From contig NZ_FUZU01000003.1 of NCBI RefSeq assembly GCF_900167975.1, positions 620,001 through 684,000 of the forward strand: a stretch of DNA of 64,000 bases, read 5' to 3'. The notes beneath the pieces are model-generated. The model made no database searches and was not told the DNA's origin. It saw nothing but the letters and a program-made list of their open reading frames with translations. The translations under genes were made by a program, and so were the position numbers. Source of the DNA: Ohtaekwangia koreensis (lineage in GTDB: Bacteria > Bacteroidota > Bacteroidia > Cytophagales > Cyclobacteriaceae). This document shows positions 50,450 to 59,678 of this stretch, in pieces. Position 1 is the first letter of the stretch. Each line of letters starts with the position of its first letter.

Positions 50450-50963
50450 TGTCTTCTTGTTTAGAAATTTCTCCCGTTAACCGACAAAATTCCCGGCTGG
50501 CAAGCAAAGCCAGTGCATCCCCAGCCTGTTTTTCCCATTTCAATATCTGTTGCAAAAGATCGCCCACGGTATCCAACTCCAACACAACGGAAAATAAACA
50601 GGCCGTACGGTAGCTCGCTGTTTTATATGCATTAACATTCTGTATACATCCCATCATCAATATATCTTTCATGCATCCGGAGTCAGCAACCTGCAAGATC
50701 GTATTCGTCTCAGCTATCATTTTCTCAATCACCTCGCTTTTCCTTGAGCTCGATTCATTAAAAAGATAATTAAAGATTCGCTCTAGTTTGAGCAGTTTAT
50801 ACTGTGTGCTCTCGGCATACCGATTCATCTCCTCCTTCAATGTGACAGACGTAACCTGACTTATGTATGAAGCAAGTTCGTGGCGGAACCTGTCTTCAGT
50901 GAAATACATTTCCTGAAGCAGAAGTGTAAATACGTCTTGAACTGTAAGAATGCTTTTTTTCAT
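50430..50963 (-). CDS. DUF892 (YciF-like) ferritin-fold protein
   Basis: 177 residues, all helical. DVFTLLLQEMYFTEDRFRHELASYISQV, then CMKDILMMGCIQNVNAYKTASYRTACLFS and GDLLQQILKWEKQAGDALALLA follow the four-helix pattern of YciE/YciF (DUF892) proteins. Some of the family's Glu and His iron ligands seem replaced (Asn and Lys in NVNAYKT), so metal binding is doubtful. It is the first gene of a three-gene operon. Confidence 0.7.
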   Translation of the reverse strand: MKKSILTVQDVFTLLLQEMYFTEDRFRHELASYISQVTSVTLKEEMNRYAESTQYKLLKLERIFNYLFNESSSRKSEVIEKMIAETNTILQVADSGCMKDILMMGCIQNVNAYKTASYRTACLFSVVLELDTVGDLLQQILKWEKQAGDALALLASREFCRLTGEISKQEDNAWKID

Positions 50964-51161
50964 ACCCGTATTACTCTTGATTGGTAACTCAAGATATACC
51001 GTCCCCCCCTGGCATCACCATGACAAATGCTGGTCAGAAAGTATGATTTGTGTCACAGGCACTCTTTTCTTATCAGCTGATATATATGCAACAATATCTT
51101 ATGCAATGAAGACCTTTCCTCCAACACAGAGCGCCTCCTGCGTGACAACTATTTTTACTAC

Positions 51162-51176
51162 TGATGACGGTCATCA
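51162..51176. promoter_or_regulatory. Candidate operator palindrome
   Basis: TGATGACGGTCATCA is a perfect 7-1-7 inverted repeat, 51 bases before the BON gene start. A close relative (GATAACGGTCATCG) is at 59510-59523. The size and symmetry suit a Crp/Fnr-family dimer; assignment is inference. Confidence 0.5.
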
Positions 51177-51226
51177 TGGCAGCTGATGTTTTAAAATAAT
51201 TACTTACGCCCATAGATTCTTACGTC

Positions 51227-51508
51227 ATGAAAAATAGCAAAGAACTTCAGCACGATGTGCAGGAAGCATTAACCCAAAATCCGTCTCTCAAGGAAAAAAT
51301 ATCCGACTTACGCACATCGGTAAACAACGGGTACGTTATCATCACCGGCACTGCAGATAATGTAAAGCTGAGACAACAGGTCGATCAGGTAGTGAGAAAT
51401 ATACCGGGTATCACTTTCCGAAACGACATCAAAATTGCATCCCCTATTACACAACGTGTAGCGGTACAAATAGATTGGATCAATGGAAAAATTGGTCTTA
51501 CTCAATAG
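51227..51508 (+). CDS. Single BON-domain protein
   Basis: 93 residues, no signal peptide. HDVQEALTQNPSLKEKISDLRTSVNNGYVIITGTADNVKLRQQVDQVVRNIPGI is one BON domain, with the VxNGxVxLxG strand replaced by a near version. BON domains bind phospholipid or other ligands. It stands before the PEP synthase gene (107-base gap) and has a marked palindrome upstream. Confidence 0.85.
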   Translation: MKNSKELQHDVQEALTQNPSLKEKISDLRTSVNNGYVIITGTADNVKLRQQVDQVVRNIPGITFRNDIKIASPITQRVAVQIDWINGKIGLTQ

Positions 51509-51615
51509 CACGCTCATTCAAAGTCGTTTGATAACCGGAATCTAGGCTATGACTTTTTGAAAATAAATGCATAAAAAATGAAGACGTTCCTCCATCCCGA
51601 AACCACGTACATCAT

Positions 51616-54006
51616 ATGAAGCAATATATATATCCCTATAATACCCTCTCTGCAAAAGATGCCGCTAAAGTTGGTGGCAAGAATGCATCGCTGGGAGAAA
51701 TGATCAGCAACCTCTCGCATCTGGGTATACAGATACCTGACGGATTTGCACTCAGTGTTGACGCTTACTATGAGTTTATGGAATTTGATAACCTGGCTCA
51801 ACGCGTTCAGGATGTTTTGAATACACTTGACCGACAGTCGCTATCAAATCTGTCCAGTGTCGGAGCGAGGTGTCGAGAACTTGTGCATTCTGGTAATTTA
51901 CCCGGGCCGGTGATAAAGGCTGTAAAAGAATACTATAGCCGCTTGCTGGAAAAAGGATTGAGTCACTCTGTGGCGGTGCGCAGTAGTGCGACTGCTGAAG
52001 ATTCACCTACGGCCAGCTTCGCGGGACAACATGAATCTTTTTTAAATGTAACCGGTATCGACAATGTATTAAAATCTATTAAGCATTGTTATGCTTCTCT
52101 CTTTAATGATCGTGCTATAAAATATCGCATTGACAATGCTTTTACAGACATGCAAGTTGGTCAATCTGTGGGAATACAACTTATGGTGCGATCGGACATT
52201 GGCAGTGCGGGTGTAATTTTCACCATTGAACCCGAAAATGGAAATAAGAATATTATATATATAACCGGTGCATGGGGCTTAGGCGAAAGTGTAGTGCAAG
52301 GTGCGGTAAATACCGATGAATATTACCTCTTTAAAGGCGCTATTGAAAACAACGGGGAATGTATAGTATATCGAAGCCTTGGTAGCAAAGAGCAAATGCT
52401 GGTATACGGCGAGGGCGAGAATAATACCGTTTGGCGTTCAACAAATTCTTCGCTCCGCGACAAGTTCATTCTCTCCGATGAAGAGGTCCATCTTTTAGGC
52501 AAGTGGTCGCTTCAAATTGAAAAACATTACGGTACTCCTATGGATATTGAATGGGCCAAAGATGGTGCCACGAACAAAATATACATTGTACAGGCACGCC
52601 CCGAAACCGTACATGCTAATCGCAGATCCATTGCCATCACGGAGTATCACATGATCTCACACCAATCTCCTTTGTTGATTGGTAAGGCTGTCGGGCGTTC
52701 CATTGTCACTGGAAATGTATCTATAGTCAGGTCGCTTGCCGATAGCGCAAAAGTTAAACCTGGAGATATCATCGTGGCAGATATCACCAATCCCGACTGG
52801 AATGCATTGCTCAAGAAAGCAGTCTGCATAGTAACAAACAAAGGAGGACGAACCAGCCATGCATCTATTGTGGCACGCGAGCTTGGCATTCCCGCAGTAG
52901 TAGGTACGATGAGTGCAACAGAAAAACTGACTGACGGGCAGCAAATCACTGTGTCCTGTACGGGAGGTGACGAAGGATATGTATATACTGGCCGCATGCA
53001 ATGGCAGGAAAAGAAACTTGAATTGCATTCCATACCTCACACCCGCACGCATCCGATGTTCATTCTTGCCGATCCGCTGAAGGCGTTGCATTATGCATCT
53101 TATCCCAATGAAGGTGTTGGTTTACTTCGAATGGAATTCATGATCAGTAACACTATACAAGTCCATCCGATGGCATTGGTGAAGTACGATGACCTTCCGG
53201 ATGATCCAGAGAAAAAGCAAATCGATGCTTTAACACGGCACTATATTGATAAGAGGCAATTCTTCGTTGAAAAATTAGCGGAATCGATTGGTCTTGTCGC
53301 TGCAGCATTTTACCCGAAGGATGTAATTGTACGGATGAGCGACTTTAAGACAAATGAGTATATGAAGCTTTTGGGAGGCCGGTACTTCGAACCTGAAGAA
53401 GAAAATCCAATGCTTGGGTTTCGTGGTGCTTCGCGGTATTACCATGAGCGATACCGTGAAGGTTTTGGTCTCGAGTGCGCCGCTGTAAAAAAAGTGCGTG
53501 AAGAAATGTTGCTGTCCAATGTAAAGGTTATGATACCGTTCTGCCGCACCATTGCAGAAGCACAGCAAGTACTTCAAACTATGGCAACCTTTGGATTGAA
53601 AAGAAAACAAAACGGGCTTGAAGTATATGTAATGGCAGAACTACCAAGTAACATTTTGTTGGCAACGGAATTCGCGCAGCTCTTTGATGGATTCTCCATC
53701 GGGTCCAATGACCTTACACAGCTAACACTGGGCATAGACAGGGACTCCGCAATTATTAGCAGCCTTTTTGATGAAAATAATGCCGCCGTGAAAATGCTTA
53801 TCCAAAAACTTGTTGACGTTGCACACGAAAAAGGGCTAAGGGTCGGCTTATGCGGCCAGGCACCCAGCGATGATCCAACCTTTGCCAGTTTTCTGGTTTC
53901 ATGCGGAATCGACTCGGTCTCATTTAGCCCCGATGCTATGATACGTGGAATTCAAAATATAGGTGAAGCAGAGGCAAAATTAAATCAACTTGTGGAAGTG
54001 CCCTAG
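51616..54006 (+). CDS. ppsA: Phosphoenolpyruvate synthase
   Basis: 796 residues, full length for the family. N-terminal ATP-binding domain (VGGKNASLGEMISNL, VRSSATAEDSPTASFAGQHESFLNV), central swivelling domain with the phospho-His in NKGGRTSHASIVARELGIPAVVG, and C-terminal PEP/pyruvate domain with GVGLLRMEFM, GSNDLTQLTLGIDRD and the catalytic Cys in GLCGQAPSD. It makes PEP from pyruvate and ATP, giving AMP and phosphate, for gluconeogenesis. Stress islands with BON and universal stress proteins in other bacteria also carry it, which suggests use under energy limitation. Confidence 0.95.
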   Translation: MKQYIYPYNTLSAKDAAKVGGKNASLGEMISNLSHLGIQIPDGFALSVDAYYEFMEFDNLAQRVQDVLNTLDRQSLSNLSSVGARCRELVHSGNLPGPVIKAVKEYYSRLLEKGLSHSVAVRSSATAEDSPTASFAGQHESFLNVTGIDNVLKSIKHCYASLFNDRAIKYRIDNAFTDMQVGQSVGIQLMVRSDIGSAGVIFTIEPENGNKNIIYITGAWGLGESVVQGAVNTDEYYLFKGAIENNGECIVYRSLGSKEQMLVYGEGENNTVWRSTNSSLRDKFILSDEEVHLLGKWSLQIEKHYGTPMDIEWAKDGATNKIYIVQARPETVHANRRSIAITEYHMISHQSPLLIGKAVGRSIVTGNVSIVRSLADSAKVKPGDIIVADITNPDWNALLKKAVCIVTNKGGRTSHASIVARELGIPAVVGTMSATEKLTDGQQITVSCTGGDEGYVYTGRMQWQEKKLELHSIPHTRTHPMFILADPLKALHYASYPNEGVGLLRMEFMISNTIQVHPMALVKYDDLPDDPEKKQIDALTRHYIDKRQFFVEKLAESIGLVAAAFYPKDVIVRMSDFKTNEYMKLLGGRYFEPEEENPMLGFRGASRYYHERYREGFGLECAAVKKVREEMLLSNVKVMIPFCRTIAEAQQVLQTMATFGLKRKQNGLEVYVMAELPSNILLATEFAQLFDGFSIGSNDLTQLTLGIDRDSAIISSLFDENNAAVKMLIQKLVDVAHEKGLRVGLCGQAPSDDPTFASFLVSCGIDSVSFSPDAMIRGIQNIGEAEAKLNQLVEVP

Positions 54007-54176
54007 CGGATCATGTTCAACATTTAACAACAGGCAATCCATGTATAAACCTATTACCCAAGTGCAAATATCACCCGGTAAGAATATATCTGTGACAAAA
54101 GTCTGAGCCATAAAAAAGCCTGTATCATCACGATAATATATAGATATACATAATATTCAATTTGAACAAAACACTC

Positions 54177-54650
54177 ATGAGCTACTACTATTCACGTACA
54201 TTAAATATTCCTTTTGAAGATGTAGTTCAAAAGATTACCCTCAATCTCCAGCAGCAGGGTTTCGGTATAATTACTACCATTGACCTGAACGAAACACTCA
54301 AGCAAAAGCTTGCTATAGATTTCAGAAAATACAAAATTCTCGGTGCCTGCAATCCGCAATTTGCCTATAAGGCCGTGAGTATAGATTCACATATGGGCCT
54401 TATGCTTCCTTGCAATATTGTTATCCAGGAGCATGAGAACAACACCGTTGAAGTTTCCGCTGTTAATCCAACGGAAACTATTCCACTGATAGCTACCTCT
54501 ACTCAGCTCAGGGAATTAGCGAGTGATGTGAGCGACCACCTTCGTACTGCCATTGACAATTTACATTACGACCAGCCTACCCAACAGCATGCAGAAGCCT
54601 TGCCGACAGTTAGGACGTCGCAGAACGAAAATATACCAATCCAGGGATAG
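54177..54650 (+). CDS. DUF302 protein
   Basis: 157 residues from ATG 54177; a TTG 15 bases upstream is in frame. IPFEDVVQKITLNLQQQGFGIITTIDLNETLKQKL, then YKILGACNPQFAYKAVSID and GLMLPCNIVIQEHENNTVEVSAVNP match DUF302 exactly in order. The function is unknown. The family is part of the same stress-gene company (BON, DUF2267, USP). The tail after residue 125 is Gln/Thr-rich and not conserved. Confidence 0.9.
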   Translation: MSYYYSRTLNIPFEDVVQKITLNLQQQGFGIITTIDLNETLKQKLAIDFRKYKILGACNPQFAYKAVSIDSHMGLMLPCNIVIQEHENNTVEVSAVNPTETIPLIATSTQLRELASDVSDHLRTAIDNLHYDQPTQQHAEALPTVRTSQNENIPIQG

Positions 54651-54951
54651 AAATCCATAGTATATTTCTTTGAATAAAAGGGAAATATCTTTACGCGAAT
54701 CGGAAAGAAAGAAATGAAGTTGATATTTTCATGAGAGCACAATCTCCCAAAGAAACTATATACTATCATTCCCGATCCAGCAGAGAAACCTATTGAAATT
54801 GTCTAAGCAAAAAATGGCAGGAGTAGTTTTTACGAAAGCATCCAGCAAAAAAAATTCGATCATCCTGGCACTGCTCCTGCTCTATTGAACCATGCTATAT
54901 ACAGGCAGATAGGATCCGCCTATATATAAATAGCACAAACAGCATTCTTAT
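54651..54951. other. Intergenic region between convergent genes
   Basis: About 300 bases with no gene. A distant pair GGCAGGAG / CTCCTGC (near 54817 and 54874) could form a long-looped structure, perhaps a shared terminator for the two converging genes. This is weak. Confidence 0.35.
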
Positions 54952-55206
54952 TCAGTCTACCATTTCTTTTTTATTAGTGAAAATATCATTTGGTGACGTA
55001 CTTTTTTTTACCTTACCAGTAACGGCCGCCAACAACTCGTCAAACTTCTCATCAATTTTATCATTGAGTGCATCGGCTAGGTCCTCTCCTTTCCGCGATA
55101 TTTTTTTTCGTACATCAGAACCTTTATCAGGCGCAAACAAAACACCCAATGCAGCACCTGCCGCTACACCAGCGAGCACGGCTAATATTGCCTTTCCATT
55201 ATTCAT
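54952..55206 (-). CDS. YtxH-domain protein
   Basis: 84 residues. GKAILAVLAGVAAGAALGVLFAPDKGSDVRKKI is the YtxH signature: one Gly/Ala-rich membrane helix followed by LFAPxxGxxxR. A charged helical tail of about 45 residues comes after. It is a small membrane protein linked to general stress in Gram-positives and common in Bacteroidota; the exact role is unknown. It is a single gene. Confidence 0.9.
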   Translation of the reverse strand: MNNGKAILAVLAGVAAGAALGVLFAPDKGSDVRKKISRKGEDLADALNDKIDEKFDELLAAVTGKVKKSTSPNDIFTNKKEMVD

Positions 55207-55510
55207 ATATAAATTATTATAAACTTTGCTCTAATTTATAGTGTCCTATCTCCTCTCACGATGAGCGCTGTCATCTTTTGTAAAGAGTTTAGTCAGATCA
55301 ACAAGTTATAGCTATAGACATGAGCGAGTCTGTGTACCGTCCGTTGCATTCGAAAGCTGTGCCGTATTTGTATCTTTCAGAGTCTGCCGCTTTACATGTA
55401 TACGGACTACATCGTTTATCGCGAGGTAGCCAGGTACTTGATGATGAATGTCAGACAGTTTGATGATAACGGTTACGACATTTTGACTGAAGGTGTCGCA
55501 AATTCGTTTC

Positions 55511-55987
55511 ATGATATCAACTATAGATAAGAAGAGGTTGCGAAAAAAAATCCTTGATGCATGCGTTGCCCGACAACAAATTTTAATCGATGATTTCAAG
55601 GAACGAATCAAAGAATTAACCGCTGGGCAGCAGACGAATCATGATGAGTCGTATGACCAGAAGGATCTTGCCTTTAACTCCATGCAGACAACGGAGGTCA
55701 ACGCTCTTAATAAAGAGCTTGAATTTGCCAACGCCGAACTGGATATACTCCGAATACTTCACCTGTCGGAAGACGTTGCTCGCGACCATGTGGCACCTGG
55801 GGCAGTTGTCGTAACCAATCATCACACATTCTTTATTTCTGCAAGTCTGGAAAAATTCACGGTTGACGGGCATCTATATATAGGTATATCAACGAGTAGT
55901 CCACTGTACAAGGCTATGGAAGGTAAAACCAAGGGTGAAACATTTAGCTATAGTCACATTGCATATAAAATAAAAGATATCTTTTAA
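55511..55987 (+). CDS. GreA/GreB-like protein
   Basis: 158 residues from ATG 55511; a GTG 18 bases upstream is the alternative. The C-terminal half (VAPGAVVVTNHHTFFISASLEKFTVDGHLYIGISTSSPLYKAMEGKTKGETFSY) follows the FKBP-like C-domain of transcript-cleavage factors, where ISPxSPLGxALxGKxxGD is usual. The N-terminal part is a helical region that may be a short coiled coil, but the acidic tip of GreA is not obvious. So it is a Gre-fold factor that may bind RNA polymerase. Its TAA shares a base with the ATG of the GH13 gene (TAATG), so the two are co-translated. Confidence 0.7.
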   Translation: MISTIDKKRLRKKILDACVARQQILIDDFKERIKELTAGQQTNHDESYDQKDLAFNSMQTTEVNALNKELEFANAELDILRILHLSEDVARDHVAPGAVVVTNHHTFFISASLEKFTVDGHLYIGISTSSPLYKAMEGKTKGETFSYSHIAYKIKDIF

Positions 55988-57690
55988 TGAGCAGGCAATC
56001 GATTCGTGATTTGGACTTATCTCCCAAACCAGGCAAAAAATATTGGGTAAATGGCGGCCGGGAATGGCGCGAAGAAGTAATATACTTTCTGATGGTTGAC
56101 CGGTTTCATGATAACCACCACCGCTCTGCGGTTCAGAGCGGTGGAAAAACGACTGGGTACGGCACTCCTGAGCAATTACAAAGATCCTGTGGCGGTACGC
56201 TACAAGGCATCATTAACAACCTTGATTATATACTAGATTTAGGATGTACCGCACTATGGTTAAGCCCAGTTTTTGAGAATAATGAAGAGTCCTATCATGG
56301 CTACGCCATTCAAGACTATACGAAAATAGACAAGCGTTTTGGAACAACAGAGGATTTGGCGAATCTGGTAGACGCAGCGCATGTACGCAACATGCGCGTG
56401 TTCCTTGACATTGTATTACACCATTCAGGGAACAACTGGAGCTATCCTGATGATGCAGCATATTATTACTACAATGGTGTCGTTTTTCCTTTCGGCAAAT
56501 GGAGATTTGAAGACAAACCTAGTCCAATTGAATTGCGTAACCCGGATCTCTATGCAAGAAAAGGGCAGATTAGAAATTTCGACAGCTACCCGGAAACTCG
56601 CGATGGAGACTTTATGAATCTGAAAGCCTTTCGACACGATGATTCACCTGAAGCTCTCTATACTCAGGAGATTCTCACGAAGATTCACTGCTATTGGATT
56701 CGCGAAACAGACGTGGATGGTTTCAGGCTGGATGCTGTCAAACACATGGGAGAAAAAACAATCAGCCAGTTCTGTTCTCACATACGAGAGTATGCCTACA
56801 AGCTTGGTAAACGAAACTTCTTTTTATTTGGCGAATTACTAGGGCCCGAAGAAATGTATAACCGATATATAGGCCCTAAAACATCTATTAATGTTGATGA
56901 CACCGCTATATATTATGGTCTTAACTCGGTGCTGGATTTTCGGCTATATCATGTTCTTTCAAGTGTGATCCTTGGAGAAGCAACACCAGAGGAGCTTATT
57001 GATCGATACGAATCGTTACGAAAAAATGCCATGTCTCGCGGTGAGTTTGGTGAGTTTCTGGTCACATTCATTGACAATCATGATCAAGTCGGGCAACGTA
57101 TAAAAGCCAGGTTCGGACATCAGGCCACGGCGCAACAAATCATTGCGGGTATAGGATTTCTGCTGTGTGCTCTGGGTACACCCTGCATATACTACGGAAC
57201 CGAACAGGGTTTTCAAGGTGCTGGTAGTGGAGACTGGGCCGTCCGGGAATCAATGTTTAGCCTGGATGACAGGAAGACCAATGCACTCGACAAAAACAAT
57301 ACTATATATTGCCAGATCTCCCAACTGGCATCAATTCGAAAAAACAGTCCTGTATTAAAGTTCGGACGAATGTATATGCGCGAGTCGTCACAAGATGGTC
57401 GAAAATTTCAGCTACCGCTGACACAGGATTGCATGCTGGCCTTCTCCCGTATTTTATTTGATGAAGAAATGATCTTCGTTTACAATAGCTCAAAGCTTGA
57501 AGATGATGAAGAATATATAGCAGTTGATAGTTACCTGAATCCGGAAGGCAGCTTTTTTCGCTACTGCTATGGTGGCCAAGGAAAGATACATGTATTAAAG
57601 AATGAAGATGGAAGTCGCCACTTCATAAAGATTAAACTGTCTCCATCCCAATTCGTCATTCTCACCAATCAAAATATCAAGACCCCCTAA
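55987..57690 (+). CDS. GH13 alpha-amylase-family enzyme
   Basis: 567 residues, no signal peptide, so intracellular. The (beta/alpha)8 barrel motifs are in place: YFLMVDRFHD, LDIVLHHSGNNW, the nucleophile Asp in DVDGFRLDAVKH, the acid/base Glu in FFLFGELLGP and the transition-state Asp in TFIDNHDQVG. A C-terminal beta domain (MIFVYNSSKLEDDEEY) completes it. The enzyme probably hydrolyses or transfers alpha-glucans or trehalose-like sugars. Together with PEP synthase it suggests storage-carbon handling in this island. It is translationally linked to the Gre-like gene. Confidence 0.92.
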   Translation: MSRQSIRDLDLSPKPGKKYWVNGGREWREEVIYFLMVDRFHDNHHRSAVQSGGKTTGYGTPEQLQRSCGGTLQGIINNLDYILDLGCTALWLSPVFENNEESYHGYAIQDYTKIDKRFGTTEDLANLVDAAHVRNMRVFLDIVLHHSGNNWSYPDDAAYYYYNGVVFPFGKWRFEDKPSPIELRNPDLYARKGQIRNFDSYPETRDGDFMNLKAFRHDDSPEALYTQEILTKIHCYWIRETDVDGFRLDAVKHMGEKTISQFCSHIREYAYKLGKRNFFLFGELLGPEEMYNRYIGPKTSINVDDTAIYYGLNSVLDFRLYHVLSSVILGEATPEELIDRYESLRKNAMSRGEFGEFLVTFIDNHDQVGQRIKARFGHQATAQQIIAGIGFLLCALGTPCIYYGTEQGFQGAGSGDWAVRESMFSLDDRKTNALDKNNTIYCQISQLASIRKNSPVLKFGRMYMRESSQDGRKFQLPLTQDCMLAFSRILFDEEMIFVYNSSKLEDDEEYIAVDSYLNPEGSFFRYCYGGQGKIHVLKNEDGSRHFIKIKLSPSQFVILTNQNIKTP

Positions 57691-57933
57691 CAGCAATGTC
57701 TGCGATTTTATTCATTGAATCAGTCACTGTATCTGGCGGTGCAGTAACAACTATACATACCTGCCAATTTGTAGCGATAGGCATGGGTTGCATATTCTGT
57801 TGATCCGCTCGAAGGCGATCAAAGTTTTTTATACAGACGATCTGCATCATATCCTGTTGGGTCAGTGTTATATAGTTTTACACACGTGCACAAAAGTTGT
57901 GTACCTAATAATAGTCCAACTAAAAAAAATCCT

Positions 57934-58608
57934 ATGAAAACAAATGAAGAACTGCGCAAAGATGTCATGGAAGAGATCAAGTGGGATCCCAAGCTAAGAA
58001 ATGTAGCGACAGAGATTGGCGTTGCCTCCAAAGATGGGGTGATTACACTTTCCGGAATATTGGATAGCTATTGGAAAAAAATTGCTGCTGAGAAGGCAGC
58101 ACAACGCGTATTGGGCGTAAAGGTAGTAGCCTGTGATATCGAAGTCAAGATCGGAAACATGGGCAAACGCACCGACACCGAAATTGCTGAAGCTGTACGA
58201 AATGCACTTCGTTGGAACAGTGCGGTAAACGAAGACCGCATTGAAGTAAAAGTGGACGAAGGATGGGTATATCTTGACGGCGCAGTAGACTTTGAATTTG
58301 AGAAAAGATATGCCATTGAATGCGTTGAGGATCTTTTATCCGTACGGGGTGTTACAAACAATGTCAGCGTAAAAGTAAAACCAATAGACACTAAAGATAT
58401 ACAGCACAAAATTAGCGCTGCATACCACCGGAGTGCAACCGTTGATTCATCTTCGATACACATAGAGGCTGCAGGGAACAAGGTAACACTACGCGGTAAA
58501 GTAAAGTCGTGGGCAGAAAAGAAAGAAGCTGAAAATATTGCGTGGGCCGCACCGGGTGTAATGGTTGTGGACAATAAAATTGAAATTGATGTAGAGGTAT
58601 ATGCATGA
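57934..58608 (+). CDS. Triple BON-domain protein
   Basis: 224 residues from ATG 57934; an earlier in-frame ATG at 57865 adds 23 residues without BON likeness and is less likely. Three BON domains follow one another: DVMEEIKWDPKLRNVATEIGVASKDGVITLSGIL; EAVRNALRWNSAVNEDRIEVKVDEGWVYLDGAV; and KISAAYHRSATVDSSSIHIEAAGNKVTLRGKV. There is no signal peptide. It resembles OsmY-like stress proteins, but for the cytoplasm. A hairpin terminator follows at once. Confidence 0.9.
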   Translation: MKTNEELRKDVMEEIKWDPKLRNVATEIGVASKDGVITLSGILDSYWKKIAAEKAAQRVLGVKVVACDIEVKIGNMGKRTDTEIAEAVRNALRWNSAVNEDRIEVKVDEGWVYLDGAVDFEFEKRYAIECVEDLLSVRGVTNNVSVKVKPIDTKDIQHKISAAYHRSATVDSSSIHIEAAGNKVTLRGKVKSWAEKKEAENIAWAAPGVMVVDNKIEIDVEVYA

Positions 58609-58634
58609 TTGATGTTCGTCCAAGCGGAGCGTTG

Positions 58635-58665
58635 AAAGGCGGAAGTAAACCCTTCCGCCTTTTCA
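58635..58665. terminator. Bidirectional terminator between BON and phosphoribosyltransferase-like genes
   Basis: Stem AAAGGCGGAAG at 58635-58645 with CTTCCGCCTTT at 58652-58662, then one more T. A-rich and T-rich flanks on both sides allow use by both converging genes. Confidence 0.85.
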
Positions 58666-58725
58666 ATAAATCAGTTCGTTGTCAAAATGCTTTATCCTGA
58701 ACAAGCGCGAAATAGATTTCATACA

Positions 58726-59385
58726 TTATCGTATATACTTCGACACCTCCAACAAATTTTCTATACCCACATTATCAACCGTGGGATTATTAACAAAATA
58801 TACATCCTGAAATTCTGGAAATACCTCCTTCTTTAAAAAAATTACTTCATCGGCCTCAGCACCTATAACATCAGCAGCTTCAACGCTTATAACGGGAACT
58901 GCGACTATAATTTTCGAAGGATTTTGATTTCGAATGGATCGTAAACACGTTATCATACTATCACTGCAGACCAGTTCATCATTTACCAGGATCACTTGAC
59001 GATGCTTAAGAGATATAGGCTTACCGGTTGTTCTATGGTATTGTCTGTTTTCACACATCATCTCCCATCGGAATGTAGCGATCTGATGACTGATATAATC
59101 TTGCGGAATTGTGTGGGAGCAATCGTGGATATATACTTCATCCCCACTGATAGATCCTATACTTCTCCTGCTGTCAGCCGGATGAGGAATCGTTCTGCAT
59201 GGCATTACATCGAGCGGTATATGCAATACCTCAGCAATAGCCGATGCCACTTCAACGCCTCCATGCGGTATACCTACCACCACGCTGTCATGGTATCGAT
59301 ATATGTCGAGTTTATGCCCCAGCAAATATCCTGCCTCCCGCCTGTCGCGCCATGGGGTGTTTATCGTTTGAACTTGCATAGCCAT
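58726..59385 (-). CDS. Phosphoribosyltransferase-like protein with altered PRPP loop
   Basis: 219 residues. The fold is type-I phosphoribosyltransferase-like: VVVGIPHGGVEVASAIAEVLHIPLDVMPCRTIPHP at the start, then RQVILVNDELVCSDSMITCLRSI where normal members have VILVDDGIATGxT, and IIVAVPVISVEAADVI. The first Asp and the Thr-Gly of the PRPP loop are replaced, so classical PRPP chemistry is doubtful. Intact versions of this family are common in stress islands next to PEP synthase and erythromycin-esterase-like genes. A palindrome ATGACGGTGGTCAT lies about 40 bases upstream of its start. Confidence 0.8.
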   Translation of the reverse strand: MAMQVQTINTPWRDRREAGYLLGHKLDIYRYHDSVVVGIPHGGVEVASAIAEVLHIPLDVMPCRTIPHPADSRRSIGSISGDEVYIHDCSHTIPQDYISHQIATFRWEMMCENRQYHRTTGKPISLKHRQVILVNDELVCSDSMITCLRSIRNQNPSKIIVAVPVISVEAADVIGAEADEVIFLKKEVFPEFQDVYFVNNPTVDNVGIENLLEVSKYIR

Positions 59386-59426
59386 CTTGTTTTTCCTAAA
59401 GATATTACCGGCAGGCTCTCATAAAC

Positions 59427-59440
59427 ATGACGGTGGTCAT
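59427..59440. promoter_or_regulatory. Candidate operator, upstream of the phosphoribosyltransferase-like gene
   Basis: ATGACGGTGGTCAT is an imperfectly spaced 5-4-5 inverted repeat, some 40 bases from the start at 59385. It resembles the palindromes at 51162 and 59510. Confidence 0.4.
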
Positions 59441-59509
59441 ATACGAATAATGACTATTCTTTCTCTATGATGTTAATCACCTTGTAATCGCAAAAAGTCA
59501 TATTGCAGC

Positions 59510-59523
59510 GATAACGGTCATCG
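59510..59523. promoter_or_regulatory. Candidate operator near a small membrane-protein frame
   Basis: GATAACGGTCATCG differs by one base in its first 13 from the perfect palindrome core at 51163-51175. It lies about 50 bases before the 29-residue frame at 59575. Confidence 0.4.
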
Positions 59524-59574
59524 TACCTTACAATATCATTTTAAAACAAGTATCAAAAAAAAATACATGAGTCT

Positions 59575-59664
59575 ATGAAACATCACAGGAAGTATATACT
59601 GTTGACAATCATTCTGATTGTTATACTGATTTCAATCGCTATAAAAGTATGGGGAATACTATAG
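59575..59664 (+). CDS. Possible 29-residue single-helix membrane protein
   Basis: ATG 59575 to TAG 59664. It has four basic residues (MKHHRKY) followed by one strongly hydrophobic stretch (ILLTIILIVILISIAIKV) and a short end. This is a typical small membrane-protein design with positive-inside charge. It lies between two minus-strand genes with its own upstream palindrome. No homology can be judged at this size, so it may be chance in AT-rich DNA. Confidence 0.4.
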   Translation: MKHHRKYILLTIILIVILISIAIKVWGIL

Positions 59665-59678
59665 TAAAGCCAAAGCTA

